Assembly: GCF_003285265.1 (NCBI RefSeq)
Contig: NZ_CP030239.1
Coordinates: 1,880,501-1,944,500, forward strand
Reading direction: 5' to 3'
Length of the DNA stretch: 64,000 nucleotides
Source: Paracoccus mutanolyticus
Lineage (GTDB): Bacteria > Pseudomonadota > Alphaproteobacteria > Rhodobacterales > Rhodobacteraceae
The notes beneath the pieces were generated by a model, which saw only the letters and a program-made list of their open reading frames with translations, was not told the DNA's origin and did no database searches. Made by a program: the position numbers and the translations under genes. This document shows, one piece after another, positions 8,664-18,811 of this stretch (the first letter of the stretch is position 1; each line of letters starts with the position of its first letter).

Positions 8664-9635
8664 TCAGTCCAGGCTGACGTTCGCGTCGCGGACGACCGGC
8701 TCCCATTTCGCCATCTCGGCCTTGACGTGCTCGGCCAGTTCCTCGGGCGAGGAGGCGACGATGGTGGCCGAGAAATCCGCCATGCGCTTGACGACCTCGG
8801 GGTCGGCCATGGCGGCGCGGGCGGCGGCGTTCAGCCGGGCGACCGCCTCGGGCGGAGTGCCCGCCGGGGCGAAAAGCGCGTTCCAGGTATAGGTTTCATA
8901 GCCCGGCAGGGTTTCGGCGATGGCAGGCACGTCGGGGAAGCTGGGCGCGCGTTCGGCGGTGGTCACGCCAAGCGCCCTGAGCTTGCCCGAGGCGATGTGG
9001 CTGGAGGCCGAGGGCAGGTTGTCGAAGATGATCGGCACCTGGTTGCCCAGGACGTCGGTCAGCGCCGGGCCCGAGCCCTTGTAGGGGATATGGGTCAGAT
9101 CGACCCCCGCCATCGACTTGAAAAGCTCGCCCGACAGGTGGAGCGGCGTTCCGTTCCCGGACGAGGCATAGGCCAGCGTGCCGGGTTCCTTCTTGGCCAG
9201 GTCGATCAGTTCCTGCACACTGTTGACCGGCAGTTCGGGGTTCACCGCCAGCACGTTGGGCACCAGGACCAGCAGCGACACGGGGGCGAAATCCGCCACC
9301 GGGTCATAGGGTTTCTGCTTGAGGATCAGCGGGTTCAGCGCATGCGTGGCGACCGTGGCCATCAGGATCGTGTAGCCGTCCGGGTCGGCCTTGGCGACCT
9401 GTTGCGCGCCCAGGGAGCCGCCGGCGCCGCCCACGTTCTGGACCACGACCTGCTGGCCCAGGTCGCGGCTCATCCGGTCGGCGACGATGCGGCCCACGAC
9501 ATCGGTCGAGCCTCCGGCGGCGAAGGGGATGACCAGCGTGACCTGGCGTTCGGGAAATTCGGCGGCGGCGGCGCCGGCCAGCCCCAGCGCCATGGCGGCG
9601 CCCAGCAGGAGCCTGCGGGTGATGGATGGTGTCAT
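8664..9635 (-). CDS. tctC: Tripartite tricarboxylate transporter substrate-binding protein (TctC/Bug family), first copy
   Basis: Periplasmic solute-binding protein of 323 residues that presents a carboxylate to the TctAB permease. Twin-arginine-like start MTPSITRRLLLGAAMALGLA, probable cleavage after AAAA. Bug-family hallmarks: PFAAGGSTDVVGRIVADRMS, VVVQNVGGAGGSLGAQQVAK, DPDGYTILMATVATHALNPL, IPYKGSGPALTDVLGNQVPI. GGGAGGC lies 6 bases before the ATG. Last gene of the minus-strand transporter set and undamaged. The ligand cannot be told from sequence. Confidence 0.92.
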   Translation of the reverse strand: MTPSITRRLLLGAAMALGLAGAAAAEFPERQVTLVIPFAAGGSTDVVGRIVADRMSRDLGQQVVVQNVGGAGGSLGAQQVAKADPDGYTILMATVATHALNPLILKQKPYDPVADFAPVSLLVLVPNVLAVNPELPVNSVQELIDLAKKEPGTLAYASSGNGTPLHLSGELFKSMAGVDLTHIPYKGSGPALTDVLGNQVPIIFDNLPSASSHIASGKLRALGVTTAERAPSFPDVPAIAETLPGYETYTWNALFAPAGTPPEAVARLNAAARAAMADPEVVKRMADFSATIVASSPEELAEHVKAEMAKWEPVVRDANVSLD

Positions 9636-9652
9636 GTCTATGCCTCCCATTA

Positions 9653-11159
9653 TCATGCATCGCTTTCGGTAAAGACCTCGTCCCGGCGCCGGCGGATCTG
9701 CGGCAGGAACACCAGCACCAGCACGGCGGCGGCCATCAGCAGCAGCGCCAGGCTGATCGGGCGGGTGATGAAGGTCGAGGGATCGCCGCGCGACAGGATC
9801 ATGGCGCGACGCAGGTTTTCTTCCAGCAGCGGGCCTAGGACAAAGCCCAGGAGCAGCGGTGCCGGTTCGCAGCGCAGCTTGGACATGACATAGCCCAGAA
9901 GCCCGAAGCCGGCGACGGCGAACAGGTCGAAGGTGTTCGTTGCCACCGAATAGACCCCGATCGAGCACATCGCCATGATGATCGGGAACAGGACGAAATA
10001 GGGCACGGTCAGCAGCCGCACCCACAGCCCGATCAAGGGCAGGTTCAACACGACCAGCATCAGGTTGCCGATCCACATCGACGCGATGATGCCCCAGAAC
10101 AGCTGCGGCTGTTCGCTGACCACGTTCGGCCCCGGCACGATGCCCTGTATGATCATTGCGCCGATCATCAGCGCCATGACCGGGTTCGCCGGGATGCCCA
10201 GGGTCAGAAGCGGGATGAAGCTGGTCTGCGCGCCGGCGTTGTTGGCGCTTTCCGGCCCGGCGACGCCGGCCAGCGCGCCCTTGCCGAACTCCTCGGGGTG
10301 TTTCGACAGCTTCTTTTCCACCGTGTAGCTGGCGAAGCTGGCCAGGATCGCGCCGCCGCCCGGCAGGATGCCCAGGACCGAGCCGACGCCCGTGCCGCGC
10401 AGCACCGGGCCGATCATCTGCCTGAGTTCGGCCCCGGTCGGCAGCAGGCGGTTGATGCTTTTCGTCATCACCTCGCGGTCATGCTCGTCCTCGAGGTTGC
10501 GCAGGATCTCGGCGATGCCGAAGACGCCCACGGCCAGCGCGACGAAGTTCAGCCCGTCGGCGTATTCCGTGATGCCCAGGGTAAAGCGCGGCGTGCCGGT
10601 ATAGATGTCGGTGCCGACCATGCCCAGCAAGAGGCCCAGCACCACCATCGCCAGCGCCTTCAAGACCGAGCCATGCGCCAGCGCGACCGACATGACCAGG
10701 CCCAGCACCATCAGGCTGAAATATTCAGCCGCGCCGAATTTCAGCGCGACCGCGGTCAGCGGCGGGGCAAAGATCGCCACCAGGAAGGTCGCGACGGTGC
10801 CGGCAAAGAACGACCCCAGCGCGGCCACCGCCAGCGCCGTCCCGGCCCGGCCCTTGCGCGCCATCTGATAGCCGTCGATCGCGGTCACGGCCGACGAGCT
10901 TTCGCCCGGCATGTTGATCAGGATCGCCGTAGTCGAGCCGCCGTATTGCGCGCCGTAATAGATGCCCGCCAGCATGATGAGCGAACTGACCGGCTCAAGC
11001 TGGAAGGTGATCGGCAGCAGCATGGCGATGGTCGCGGTGGCGCCGATGCCCGGCAGCACGCCGATCAGCGTGCCGAGGATCACGCCGATCAGGCAGAAGG
11101 CCAGGTTCGCCGCGACGAGGCAACCGAAAACCCATGGCGAGGTTGGTTAGCAGGTCCAT
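9653..11159 (-). CDS. tctA: Tripartite tricarboxylate transporter large permease TctA (two indels near start)
   Basis: Large membrane subunit with about 10-12 helices. Hallmarks ILGTLIGVLPGIGATATIAM, YYGAQYGGSTTAILINMPGE, GVAGPESANNAGAQTSFIPL and TLGIPANPVMALMIGAMIIQ. The continuous frame starts at internal Met 11083, but the real start is MDLLTNLAMGF at 11159: restoring one T in the TTTT run and one C in the adjacent GCC gives MGFSVALVAANLAFCLIGVI, a textbook TctA N-terminus. Both missing bases sit in short homopolymers at about 11122-11132. It follows tctB by 10 bases. Confidence 0.9.
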
Positions 11160-11169
11160 GTGCGCCCCC

Positions 11170-11630
11170 TTACAGCGGCACCAGGGGCCGAAGCGCCGGA
11201 ACGGCAGCCCAAGGCCATAGCTGAAGATCAGCGTCGACAGGATGGTGACGGCGACCGCCAGCACCAGCGCCGGCAGCGGCCGCATCCTGACCGAGGCCTG
11301 GGACGCGATCAGCGTGGTGATGAACAGCGCCGGGACAAAGCCCAGGCCCCGCACCGTCAGCCCGAAGAACACCGGCGCCGGCAGGATGAAGACGAGCCCC
11401 CGCCAGGCGATCTTGCCAAAGGGTTCGCCTTCGCGGCCGAAGGCCTTCAGCGTGACCAGCGCGCCCAGCACGAACAGCAGCCCCGACAGCACCATCGGGA
11501 AATAGCCCGGGCCCATGCGCAGCGATGTGCCGATTTCCAGATCCAGCGTCTGCCAGCCGAAGAAGGCGGCGATGGCCATCAGCAGCAGGCCGGCCGCAAG
11601 ATCGGTCGAATCCTTGGGTTTCGTGGACAT
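11170..11630 (-). CDS. tctB: Tripartite tricarboxylate transporter small permease TctB
   Basis: Small four-helix permease subunit, about 153 residues. Begins MSTKPKDSTDLAAGLLLMAI; typical TctB segment SLRMGPGYFPMVLSGLLFVL at residues 36-55. Frame is intact until the last few codons: the straight reading runs into tctA, whereas a one-base shift gives an end FGPLVPL and TAA at 11170-11172, which is the likely natural stop. AGGGGGGACC precedes the ATG. Confidence 0.85.
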
Positions 11631-11678
11631 GGTCCCCCCTTGTTCGGAAAGCGGCCCCGCACCGCGCGGGGCCCTTCA

Positions 11679-12654
11679 TCAGTCGGCATAGACCCCGGCG
11701 GATTCGATCACCGGCTTCCAGCGCGCGATCTCGGATTCAAGCTTGGCCTTCAGCGCGGCGGGGGTGGCGTTCTCGGCCGGCTCGGGCGCGGTGCCCAGAT
11801 CGGCCATGGCCTTGGAGACGCCTTCGTCGGCCAGGGCCTTCTGCAGCGATTGCGACAGGCGCTCGTTCACTTCGGCGGGCGTGCCCTTGGGCGTATAGAT
11901 GCCGTGCCAGATGCCCACCTGCAGCGCCGGCAGGCCGGCTTCGGTCGCCGTCGGCAGGTCGGGGAACAGCGGCAGGCGCTCGGCCGTGGTGGTGGCATAG
12001 GCCTTGATCGTGCCGCCCTTGATCTGCTGGGTGGTGTTGGTGGTCTGGTCGCACATGATGTCGGTCTGCCCGCCCAGCAGGTCGGTCATCGCCGGGCCGG
12101 TGCCCTTGTAGGGAACGGTCACCAAGGGCGCCTCCAGCGCCTGCATCAGCAGCATCCCGCACAGATGGCTGGCCGAGCCGATGCCCGCGTTCGCCAGCGT
12201 CAGCTTGTCGGCGTTCGCCTTGACGTATTCGGTGAAGCCCTTGAAATCCGCCGGCTCGAAGTCCTTGCGGGCGACGACGACCATCGGCACCTCGGTCACA
12301 AGCCCCACATAGTCGAAGGCCGTCAGCGGGTCATAGGCCAGCTTGCGGTAAAGCGTGGCCGCAGGTCGCCATGCCGATGTGGTGCAGAAGCACGGTATAG
12401 CCGTCGGGCTCGGCCTTGGCGACATTGCCCGCGCCCAGCGTGCCGCCGGCGCCGCCGACGTTTTCCACGACGATCTGCTGGCCCAGGTCGGACGACATCT
12501 TTTCCGCGACCAGCCGGGCCACGGTGTCGGTCGGCCCGCCGGCCGAAAACGGCACCACCATGGTGATCTGGCGGTTGGGATAATCCTGCGCCTGGGCCGC
12601 GCCGGTCAGGCTTAGCGCCGCCGCAAGGGCGGCGACGATCCTCGGGTATGCCAT
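11679..12654 (-). CDS. tctC: Tripartite tricarboxylate transporter substrate-binding protein (TctC/Bug family), second copy (frameshifted)
   Basis: Second Bug-type binding protein, first gene of the transporter set. MAYPRIVAALAAALSLTGAA is the signal peptide, followed by PFSAGGPTDTVARLVAEKMS, VENVGGAGGTLGAGNVAKAE, VPYKGTGPAMTDLLGGQTDI and a full C-terminus. One extra G near 12358 splits the frame; removing it gives GMATCATLYRKLAYDPLTAF without a break. Around 325 residues, like its partner at 8664. The two mature proteins differ substantially, so this is not a recent duplication. Confidence 0.88.
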
Positions 12655-12817
12655 GAGTTCCTCTCCCTGGGGTTTGGGCCGCACTCCCCTGCGGCCGCTG
12701 CAGGGCAGGTTGCGCGCGCGGGCGCGGGCCGACAAATGCAAAATCGCCCAAGCCGGGGGGCGGCTGCGGGTTCTCGCGGGAAAACGGGTGGAAAGGGTGA
12801 CGGCCTGCCGGTGGCGT

Positions 12818-12833
12818 GGGTGGAAATCCACCC
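12818..12833. promoter_or_regulatory. Inverted repeat between the response regulator and tctC
   Basis: GGGTGGA-AA-TCCACCC, starting 3 bases past the regulator's stop and about 165 bp upstream of the tctC start. No U run, so a poor terminator; its position upstream of the operon that the regulator probably controls makes it a candidate binding site. Confidence 0.35.
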
Positions 12834-12835
12834 AT

Positions 12836-14163
12836 TCACCCCATGTCTTCGGGCGCCTCGACGATCAGCCGCCGGTCCAGCCCGTATTTCTGCATCTTTT
12901 CGTACAGCGTCTTGCGCGAGATCCCCAGCGTTTCATAGACCGCGCGCAGCCGTCCGCCATGGGCGGCGATGGCGCCCGCGATCAGGCTGCGTTCAAAGGC
13001 CGCGACCCGTTCGGCCAGTCGGGCGCCGTCCGCCTGCGGCGTCTCGGTCCCTTCCAGCCCCAGCACGACGCGTTCGGCCAGGTTGCGCAGTTCCCGCACG
13101 TTGCCCGGCCAGTCCCGCGCCGCAAGGCCCGACAGGAGGGCCGGCGGCACGTCGCGTTCGGGCACGGAATGGCGGGCGGCGGATTCGCGGACCAGCTGCA
13201 GGAACAGCAGGGGAATGTCCTCGCGCCGGGCGGACACGGGCGGGACGTGCAGCACGGCGACGTTCAGCCGCCAGTACAGGTCCTCGCGGAACGCGCCGTG
13301 CCGGACCAGATCGGCCAGGTCTGTCTTCGAGGTGGCGATGAAGCGGACGTCCAGCGCCACCGGGTCGTTCGAGCCGTAGCCGGCAGATGCCGCGTTCCTG
13401 AGCACTCGCGCAGCTTGGCCTGCAGCAGCTTGCGGCCGACCAGAAGCGCCCGCACGGCCTGGGCATCCGCAGACTTGCCATAGCGTGGCCGCAGCGCGCC
13501 GGGAAAGGCGCCGGCCCATGCCCGAACAGTTCGGATTCGATCAGCGCCTGGGGCAGGGCCGCGCAGTTGATGGCGATGAAGGGATGGCCCGCGCGCGGCG
13601 ACATGTCGTGAAGAGCGCGGGCCACGACCTCTTTTCCCGCGCCGGTGGGGCCGATGATCAGCGCATCCGCGTCCGAGGCGCCGATGGCGCGCAGCCGGTG
13701 GCGCAGGTCGACCATGACCGGCGTGCGCCCGGGCAGCCGGGCCTCGAGATCGTCGCGCTTGCCGGCGACGGCGCGCAGGCGGCGGTTCGCCAGGACCAGC
13801 CCGCGATGATCGACGGCGCGGCGGATCACGGTCGCCAGTTCCTGCACCACGAAGGGCTTTTCGATGAAGTCATAGGCGCCGCCGCGGATCGCCTCGACCG
13901 CCAGCGGCACCTCGGCATGGCCGGTGACCAGGATCACGGGAAGCTCGGCGCGATCTCGTGCAGGCGCGACAGCAGGGTCATGCCGTCCATGCCGGGCATC
14001 GGATGTCGCTGACCACGGCGCCGGCAAAGCCGGGGCCCGCCAGCGCCAGAGCCTCCTCGCCCGAGGCCAGGGGCTCGACCGCGAAGCCGGCCAGTTCCAG
14101 CGCCTGCGCGGTCGAATTGCGCATCCGGTCGTCGTCGTCGACCAAAAGGACGCGGGGGATCAT
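12836..14163 (-). CDS. DctD-like sigma54-type response regulator (several indels)
   Basis: NtrC-family regulator reconstructed from three frames. Receiver: [20 protein letters not shown], phospho-acceptor Asp in VVSDI followed by [16 protein letters not shown], Thr in ILVTGHAEV, Lys in [11 protein letters not shown]+ domain: Walker [15 protein letters not shown], then [14 protein letters not shown] where sigma54 activators have GAFTGA, and later [38 protein letters not shown]-terminal Fis-type [23 protein letters not shown]. Frame breaks lie near 14000, 13520 and 13385; the stretch 13385-13480 (Walker B region) is too corrupted to read. The start overlaps the kinase stop as ATGA. Confidence 0.85.
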
Positions 14164-16023
14164 GCGGCGGCCTCCAGCGCGATGGGCAGGGCAATGCGGA
14201 ACTCGGCGCCGGGGGCGGCGTCGTGGACGCTGATGTCCCCGCCGAAGTCGCGCACGATGTTGGCGGTGATCGACAGGCCCAGGCCCAGCCCCGCGCCGAT
14301 GCCCTTGGTGGTGAAGAACGGGTCGAAGATGCGGGCCGCGATGGCGTCGGGCACGCCCGCGCCCCGGTCGCGCACCGCGATCACGACATGCCCGCCCGCG
14401 GCCCGCGCCGACAGCGTGATGCGGCGGTCGTCCCGTCCCTCGACCGCGTCGGCGGCATTGGCGATCAGGTTGACCAGCACCTGCTGCAGCCGCGTCGGCC
14501 CCGCGCGCAACGCCGGCAGATCGGCCGGCAGGTCCAGGTCCAGCGTCGCGCCGGCGGCGGCCAGGCGCGGGGCGACGATGGTTCGCGTTCGCGAGCAGGG
14601 GCGCCAGGGCCACGGCGCCCAGCACCTCGTCGGGCTTTCGCGCGGCCTGGCGCAGGTGCCGGCCGATGGCGGCCATGCGATCGACCAGGGCCAGGATCTC
14701 GGCGATGTTGTCGCGGGCGCGGGCGTAATCGCCGCGCTCGATCAGGATGGCGGCGCTGTCGGCGTAATTGCGCGCCGCGGCCAGCGGCTGGTTGATCTCG
14801 TGGCTCAGCGAGGCCGACATCTGCCCCAGCGCGGCCAGCTTGCCGACCTGCACCAGGCTTGCCTGGGCGGCGCGCAGCTCGTCCTCGGTCGCGCGGCGCT
14901 CGGCGATCTCCTGCTCCAGCTGGCGGTTCACGCGGGCAAGGTCGGCGGTGCGCTGCGTCACCCGCCGTTCCAGTTCCTCGGTCGCGGCCAGCCGCTCGGC
15001 GATGCGGGCGCGGCGCTGGCGCAGCATCAGGGCGCCGCAGGTCGCGGCCGCCAGCAGCAGGACCAGGCTGGCCAGCGCCAGCCGTGCCTCGGCCCGCAGG
15101 GGGGCGCTGTCCAGCAGCACATGGACCGTCCAGCCCGCCTCGAACATCGGCTGCGAGGCGATGATATAGTCCCGCGCGGGGCTGGCGGGGCTGCCCGGAT
15201 CGTCGGGCAGGCGCAGCACGTCGACCCCGTGGCTGACCTGGCGCGGATGGGGAAATTCGCTGAGCGGCGTTTCGGCATAGCGGCGCGAGGCCTCGGTCCG
15301 GGCCATCCGCGCCGGCGTCAGCGGGTAAAGGCTGCGGTAAAGCCAGGCGCGGTTCGACGACAGGAACGCCGTGCCGTCGGGGTCGGTCACCAGCACGCCG
15401 TGGTCGCTGCCGGCCCAGCCCGCCTCGAGCCGGTCCACGCCGATCTTGACCGCGACCACGGCGACGATGGCGCCCGCCGCGTCCCTGACCGGCGCGGAGA
15501 AGAAATAGCCCCGCACCCCCGAGGTGGTGCCGACCCCGTAGAACCGCCCCGGCATGCCCCGCATGGCGTCGATGAAATAGGGCCGATAGCTGAAGTTCTG
15601 CCCCACGAAGCTGAGTTCGGCCTGATAGTTCGAGGCGGCGATCGTCTCGCCATCGGGCCGGATCAGGTAGATGTCCGAGGCCATCAGCGCGGCGTTCAGC
15701 TCGGCCAGCTTGCGGTTCGTCGCCTCGACCAGCGCCGGATCGCCGGGTGCCGCCGCCAGCCGGTGGATCAGGTCCAGGTCGCCGATCAGCTGCGGGGTGT
15801 GCTCATAGCGGGCAAGATCCGCGTTCAGCGCGTTGACGGTCAGGCGCAACGCCGCCTCGGCCCGGGCCAGACCCTGCGCCATCGCGTGCTGAAAGGCCAG
15901 CCGCCCGCCCAGGCCCACCAGCAGCGCCAGCGCCACAGCGCCAGCCAGCCAAGGGGTCAGGCGCCCCAGGCGGGCCGGAACCCAGGCCCGCGCGGCGGCA
16001 GGCGGGGCGGGTCCGAGCGGCAT
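14160..16023 (-). CDS. DctB-like sensor histidine kinase (one frameshift)
   Basis: Membrane sensor of about 621 residues. Helix at about 25-46, a periplasmic double-Cache-type sensing region of about 240 residues (SDIYLIRPDGETIAASNYQA, VGTTSGVRGYFFSAPVRDAA), a second helix near 305-325, a coiled coil, then HisKA with the phospho-acceptor His in LSHEINQPLAAARNYADSA, and HATPase with NLIANAADAV, DRGAGVP, FFTTKGIGAGLGLGLSI. One indel near 14580 separates the HisKA and HATPase halves. DctB-type sensors usually detect C4-dicarboxylates; next to a tricarboxylate transporter the signal may be the transported carboxylate. The gene precedes and overlaps its cognate regulator. Confidence 0.87.
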
Positions 16024-16097
16024 GGCCGGGCGTCCTTCTGGCTTTGCGTCGCCGCGATGTTACAGCATGGAGAGGGCCATGCAATCGCGCCGCGGCC

Positions 16098-16749
16098 TTA
16101 TCGGCACGCGGCCGGGTTCACCCCCACGCCGCGCAGGCCCCAGTCCGTCATCTGCCCCAGCAGTTCGCGCCCGGCGGCATCGAAGGCAGGGATCAGGTCC
16201 TCGGTCCTTGTGCTGGACGCGGTGGCGGTGGCGCTGAAGCTGCCCCGCGCGGCGACCGAGGCATCCATTTCGCGCACCAGCTGGGCATCGACCGACAGGC
16301 GCACGATGGCGCCCTTGCCCGCGACCTCGGCATTGAAGTCCCGGATCTCGCTGATCAGGGCGAAATCGCCGGCCGGTCCCCAGGGGCGCGCGGCCCACAT
16401 GGGTGAAGGCGTCATAGGGCGAAAAGCTGCGCACCAGCAGGTTCTGCAGCGTGACGGGCACGGTGTCGCCCCATTGCGCATCGGGCAGGTACTGGGTCTG
16501 AAGCGCGTTGGGGCGGATCATGATGCGCTCGGTATCCAGGGTGCCGCGGGCCTTGGGCTCCTCGATCACCAGTTCGGCGCGGCGGCCGCGGCCGCAGGAC
16601 TTCGGCGTTTCGTCGGGGGCGCGCAGTTCGAACACGTCCAGCGCCGGCCCCCCCGACAGGGCCGACAGCGCGCCGCAGCCCGGCAGGGCCAGGGTCAGCG
16701 CCAGAATGGCTGCGGCGGTTCTTGGGCGGGTCGTCCTCGCAAGGGTCAC
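16098..16749 (-). CDS. ABC-type transport auxiliary lipoprotein, PqiC/DUF330-like (one frameshift)
   Basis: Outer-membrane-type lipoprotein partner of an MCE transporter. GTG start at 16749 with AAGGAGAG eight bases upstream. Signal peptide ending in the lipobox LALPGC. The mature part shows the family's pattern: DVFELRAP, ELVIEEPKARGTLDTERIMI and RPNALQTQYLPDAQWGDTVP, SPYDAFTHVGRA, then after an indel near 16390 GPAGDFALISEIRDFNAEVA, ending GLRGVGVNPAACR. About 217 residues. It follows mlaD by 13 bp and completes the E-F-D-lipoprotein transporter unit. Confidence 0.82.
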
Positions 16750-16762
16750 GGGCACCTCTCCT

Positions 16763-18040
16763 TCAGCGGCGGAACTCGGGCGTTCTTGGCCCGGTGATGA
16801 CCTGCGCCGGGTTGCGGCGCAGGGTGGTGACAAGCTGGTTCAGGTTCTGCGACAGATTGCGCAGGTCGCTGGCCAGGCGGGTGAATTGCGGCAAGCCGTC
16901 CCGGGCAAAGCTTTGCACCGGCGCGCGGGCCCCGTCCAGCATCCCGCGCAGGCTGACGAAGGCCGCGTCGGCGCTGTCGGCGGCATTGCGCAGCCGCGCG
17001 GTGATCGCGGGAATATCCTCGGTCACGCTGCCGATGGCGTCGTTGAAGCGCGCCAGCGTCGCGCGCAGGTCGGTGACGACCGGCTCGATCTGGCTGTTCA
17101 TCACCCGGTCGGCGCTGCCGAAGGCGCCCTCGGCGCTGGCAAGCGCGCGCTCGCCCACGGCCAGGGCCGCGTCCAGCCGGTCCATGGTGGTGCCGGCCCG
17201 CTCGGTCAGCCGCGACAGGGGCTGATGGCCGGCTATGCGATCCAGCTCTGGCCGATCCTGCAGGATATGAGCCAGCTGAAGGATCTCTACGGCACCTTCA
17301 TCGCCAGTGCCGGCGTCCAGCAGGTGTTCGGCGCGCTGGCCGACCGTCGAACTGCGCCAAGGCGGTATCGGCATTGCCCAGCGTCCTTTGCGCGGCCTCG
17401 CCCAGGCTGCCCAGCTGGTCGCCGAAGCCCAGATGTCGCTGGCGGCGCTGGCGATCGAACGGAGGCCTTTCACGTCGGCCAGCGCCTTGTGGACGGTCAC
17501 GCGGGCCACAAGGTCGCGGGGGGCATGGCCGAAATATTCCTGGCCCAGCAGCCGCGTCATCTGCTCGGCCACCGTGTTCAGGCGGGCAATCATCTCGGGG
17601 CCCTGGTCCGACAGGGTCTGGAGCGCCGAGCGGTTGGCCGGGATCACCGGTACCCCGTCGGGCTGGGCCACGCGCAGCAGCTCCGCGTCCTGCGATCCGG
17701 CGGTGATCGCCACGTTCGACGTTCCGGTGACGCCGGTGATCTCGATGGCGGCGCGGCTGTCGGTGCGGACGGGCGTGTCCTCGGCCACCTCGACGCGGAC
17801 GCGGACGGCGCCGGACTGGCCCTGGGCCAGCTGCATGTCGATGACCTTGCCCACGGTCAGGCCGGCATAGGTCACCTCGGACGATAGGCCCAGGCCCGAG
17901 ACCTCGGGGAAATAGATGTCGTACCAGGCGAACTGCCGGTTCAGGGACAGGTTCGCGAACCACATCAGAAAGGCCACCAGCCCCAGGAAACCGGCGATGG
18001 TAAAGGCCCCGATCAGGACGAAATTGGCCTTGGTCTCCAT
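16763..18040 (-). CDS. mlaD: MCE-family lipid-binding protein MlaD (frameshift plus foreign block)
   Basis: Periplasmic phospholipid-binding subunit anchored by one N-terminal helix (residues 7-30). MCE domain at about 40-115 (EVTYAGLTVGKVIDMQLAQG, AAIEITGVTGTSNVAITAGS), then a long helical C-terminal tail. An indel near 17430 shifts the tail, and about 17215-17345 is occupied by unrelated sequence that is coding on the opposite strand (see findings). Native sequence resumes at RLTERAGTTMDRLDAALAVG and runs to the stop. The start is 3 bases after the mlaF stop. Confidence 0.85.
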   Translation of the reverse strand: METKANFVLIGAFTIAGFLGLVAFLMWFANLSLNRQFAWYDIYFPEVSGLGLSSEVTYAGLTVGKVIDMQLAQGQSGAVRVRVEVAEDTPVRTDSRAAIEITGVTGTSNVAITAGSQDAELLRVAQPDGVPVIPANRSALQTLSDQGPEMIARLNTVAEQMTRLLGQEYFGHAPRDLVARVTVHKALADVKGLRSIASAASDIWASATSWAAWARPRKGRWAMPIPPWRSSTVGQRAEHLLDAGTGDEGAVEILQLAHILQDRPELDRIAGHQPLSRLTERAGTTMDRLDAALAVGERALASAEGAFGSADRVMNSQIEPVVTDLRATLARFNDAIGSVTEDIPAITARLRNAADSADAAFVSLRGMLDGARAPVQSFARDGLPQFTRLASDLRNLSQNLNQLVTTLRRNPAQVITGPRTPEFRR

Positions 18041-18043
18041 CGC

Positions 18044-18811
18044 TTACTCCTTTTCCGCCAGGGCCGCGCGGGCGCGGGGGCCGTGGAAATATTCGTGCAC
18101 CCAGGGGTGATCGACGCGCAGCATGTCGGCCATGGTGCCGGTTGCCAGCACCTTTCGTTCGGCCAGGACCGCGACCCGGTCGCAGCAGGCGTGCAGCGTG
18201 TCAAGGTCGTGCGTGACCAGAAAGACCGACAGGTTCAGCGCGTCGCGCAGGCCCACGATCAGCCGGTCGAAGGCATCCGCCCCGATCGGGTCCAGCCCCG
18301 CCGTGGGCTCGTCCAGAAAGACGATTTCCGGGTCCAGCGCCAGGGCCCGCGCCAGGCCCGCGCGCTTTTTCATGCCCCCCGACAGGTCCGAGGGATACTT
18401 GCCGTTCGCGTTCCAGGGCAGCCCCGCCATCGCGACCTTGAGCTGCGCCAGCCCCTGGCGCGCGGTATCGGAAAGGCCGGGGACGGCGCGCAGCGGGACC
18501 TCGACGTTTTCCTGCACGGTTAGGGCGGAAAACAGCGCCCCGTCCTGGAACATCACGCCCCAGCGCCGCTCAAGCGCCTCGCGCGCGGGGCCCGACAGGC
18601 CGGTCACGTCCTGGCCCAGCACGCGCACCGTCCCGGCGGTGGGCCGGATCAGCCCGACGATGGTGCGCAGCAGAACCGATTTCCCGGTGCCCGAGCCGCC
18701 CACCACGCCCAGGATCTCGCCGCGCTTCAGGTCCAGGTCCAGGCCGTCATGGATGACATGGCTGCCGAACTGGGTGCGCAATCCCCGAACCTCGATCACG
18801 TTTTCGGTCAT
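18044..18811 (-). CDS. mlaF: Mla-type ABC transporter ATP-binding protein MlaF
   Basis: 255-residue ATPase that drives phospholipid transfer between the membranes. Walker A GGSGTGKSVLL, Q-loop MFQDGALF, signature LSGGMKKRAGLARALALDPE, Walker B IVFLDEPTAGLDPIGADAFD, switch His in FLVTHDLD. The MKKR variant of the signature and DEPTAGLDP are typical of MlaF. Its start overlaps the mlaE stop (TATGA). Intact. Confidence 0.94.
   Translation of the reverse strand: MTENVIEVRGLRTQFGSHVIHDGLDLDLKRGEILGVVGGSGTGKSVLLRTIVGLIRPTAGTVRVLGQDVTGLSGPAREALERRWGVMFQDGALFSALTVQENVEVPLRAVPGLSDTARQGLAQLKVAMAGLPWNANGKYPSDLSGGMKKRAGLARALALDPEIVFLDEPTAGLDPIGADAFDRLIVGLRDALNLSVFLVTHDLDTLHACCDRVAVLAERKVLATGTMADMLRVDHPWVHEYFHGPRARAALAEKE

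Noticed and set aside
8209-8706. Open frames of 110-165 codons on both strands in the gap before the first tctC
   Set aside because: Arg/Pro/Gly-rich compositional frames without ribosome sites; they run across the small-RNA terminator and the 3'-UTR repeat.
12750-12775. Sigma54 promoter (TTGG...TTGCA) upstream of tctC
   Set aside because: On the minus strand TTGGGCGATTTTGCA has GG and GC separated by 8 bp; sigma54 promoters need 10. It might be rescued if two bases are missing, but there is no evidence for that.
13380-13500. Foreign insert in dctD similar to those in etfB and mlaD
   Set aside because: The stretch can be partly aligned to the expected native sequence (ATGCCC, GCTTCTG, CTGCAGGCCAAGCTG), so dense indels explain it better than a foreign block.
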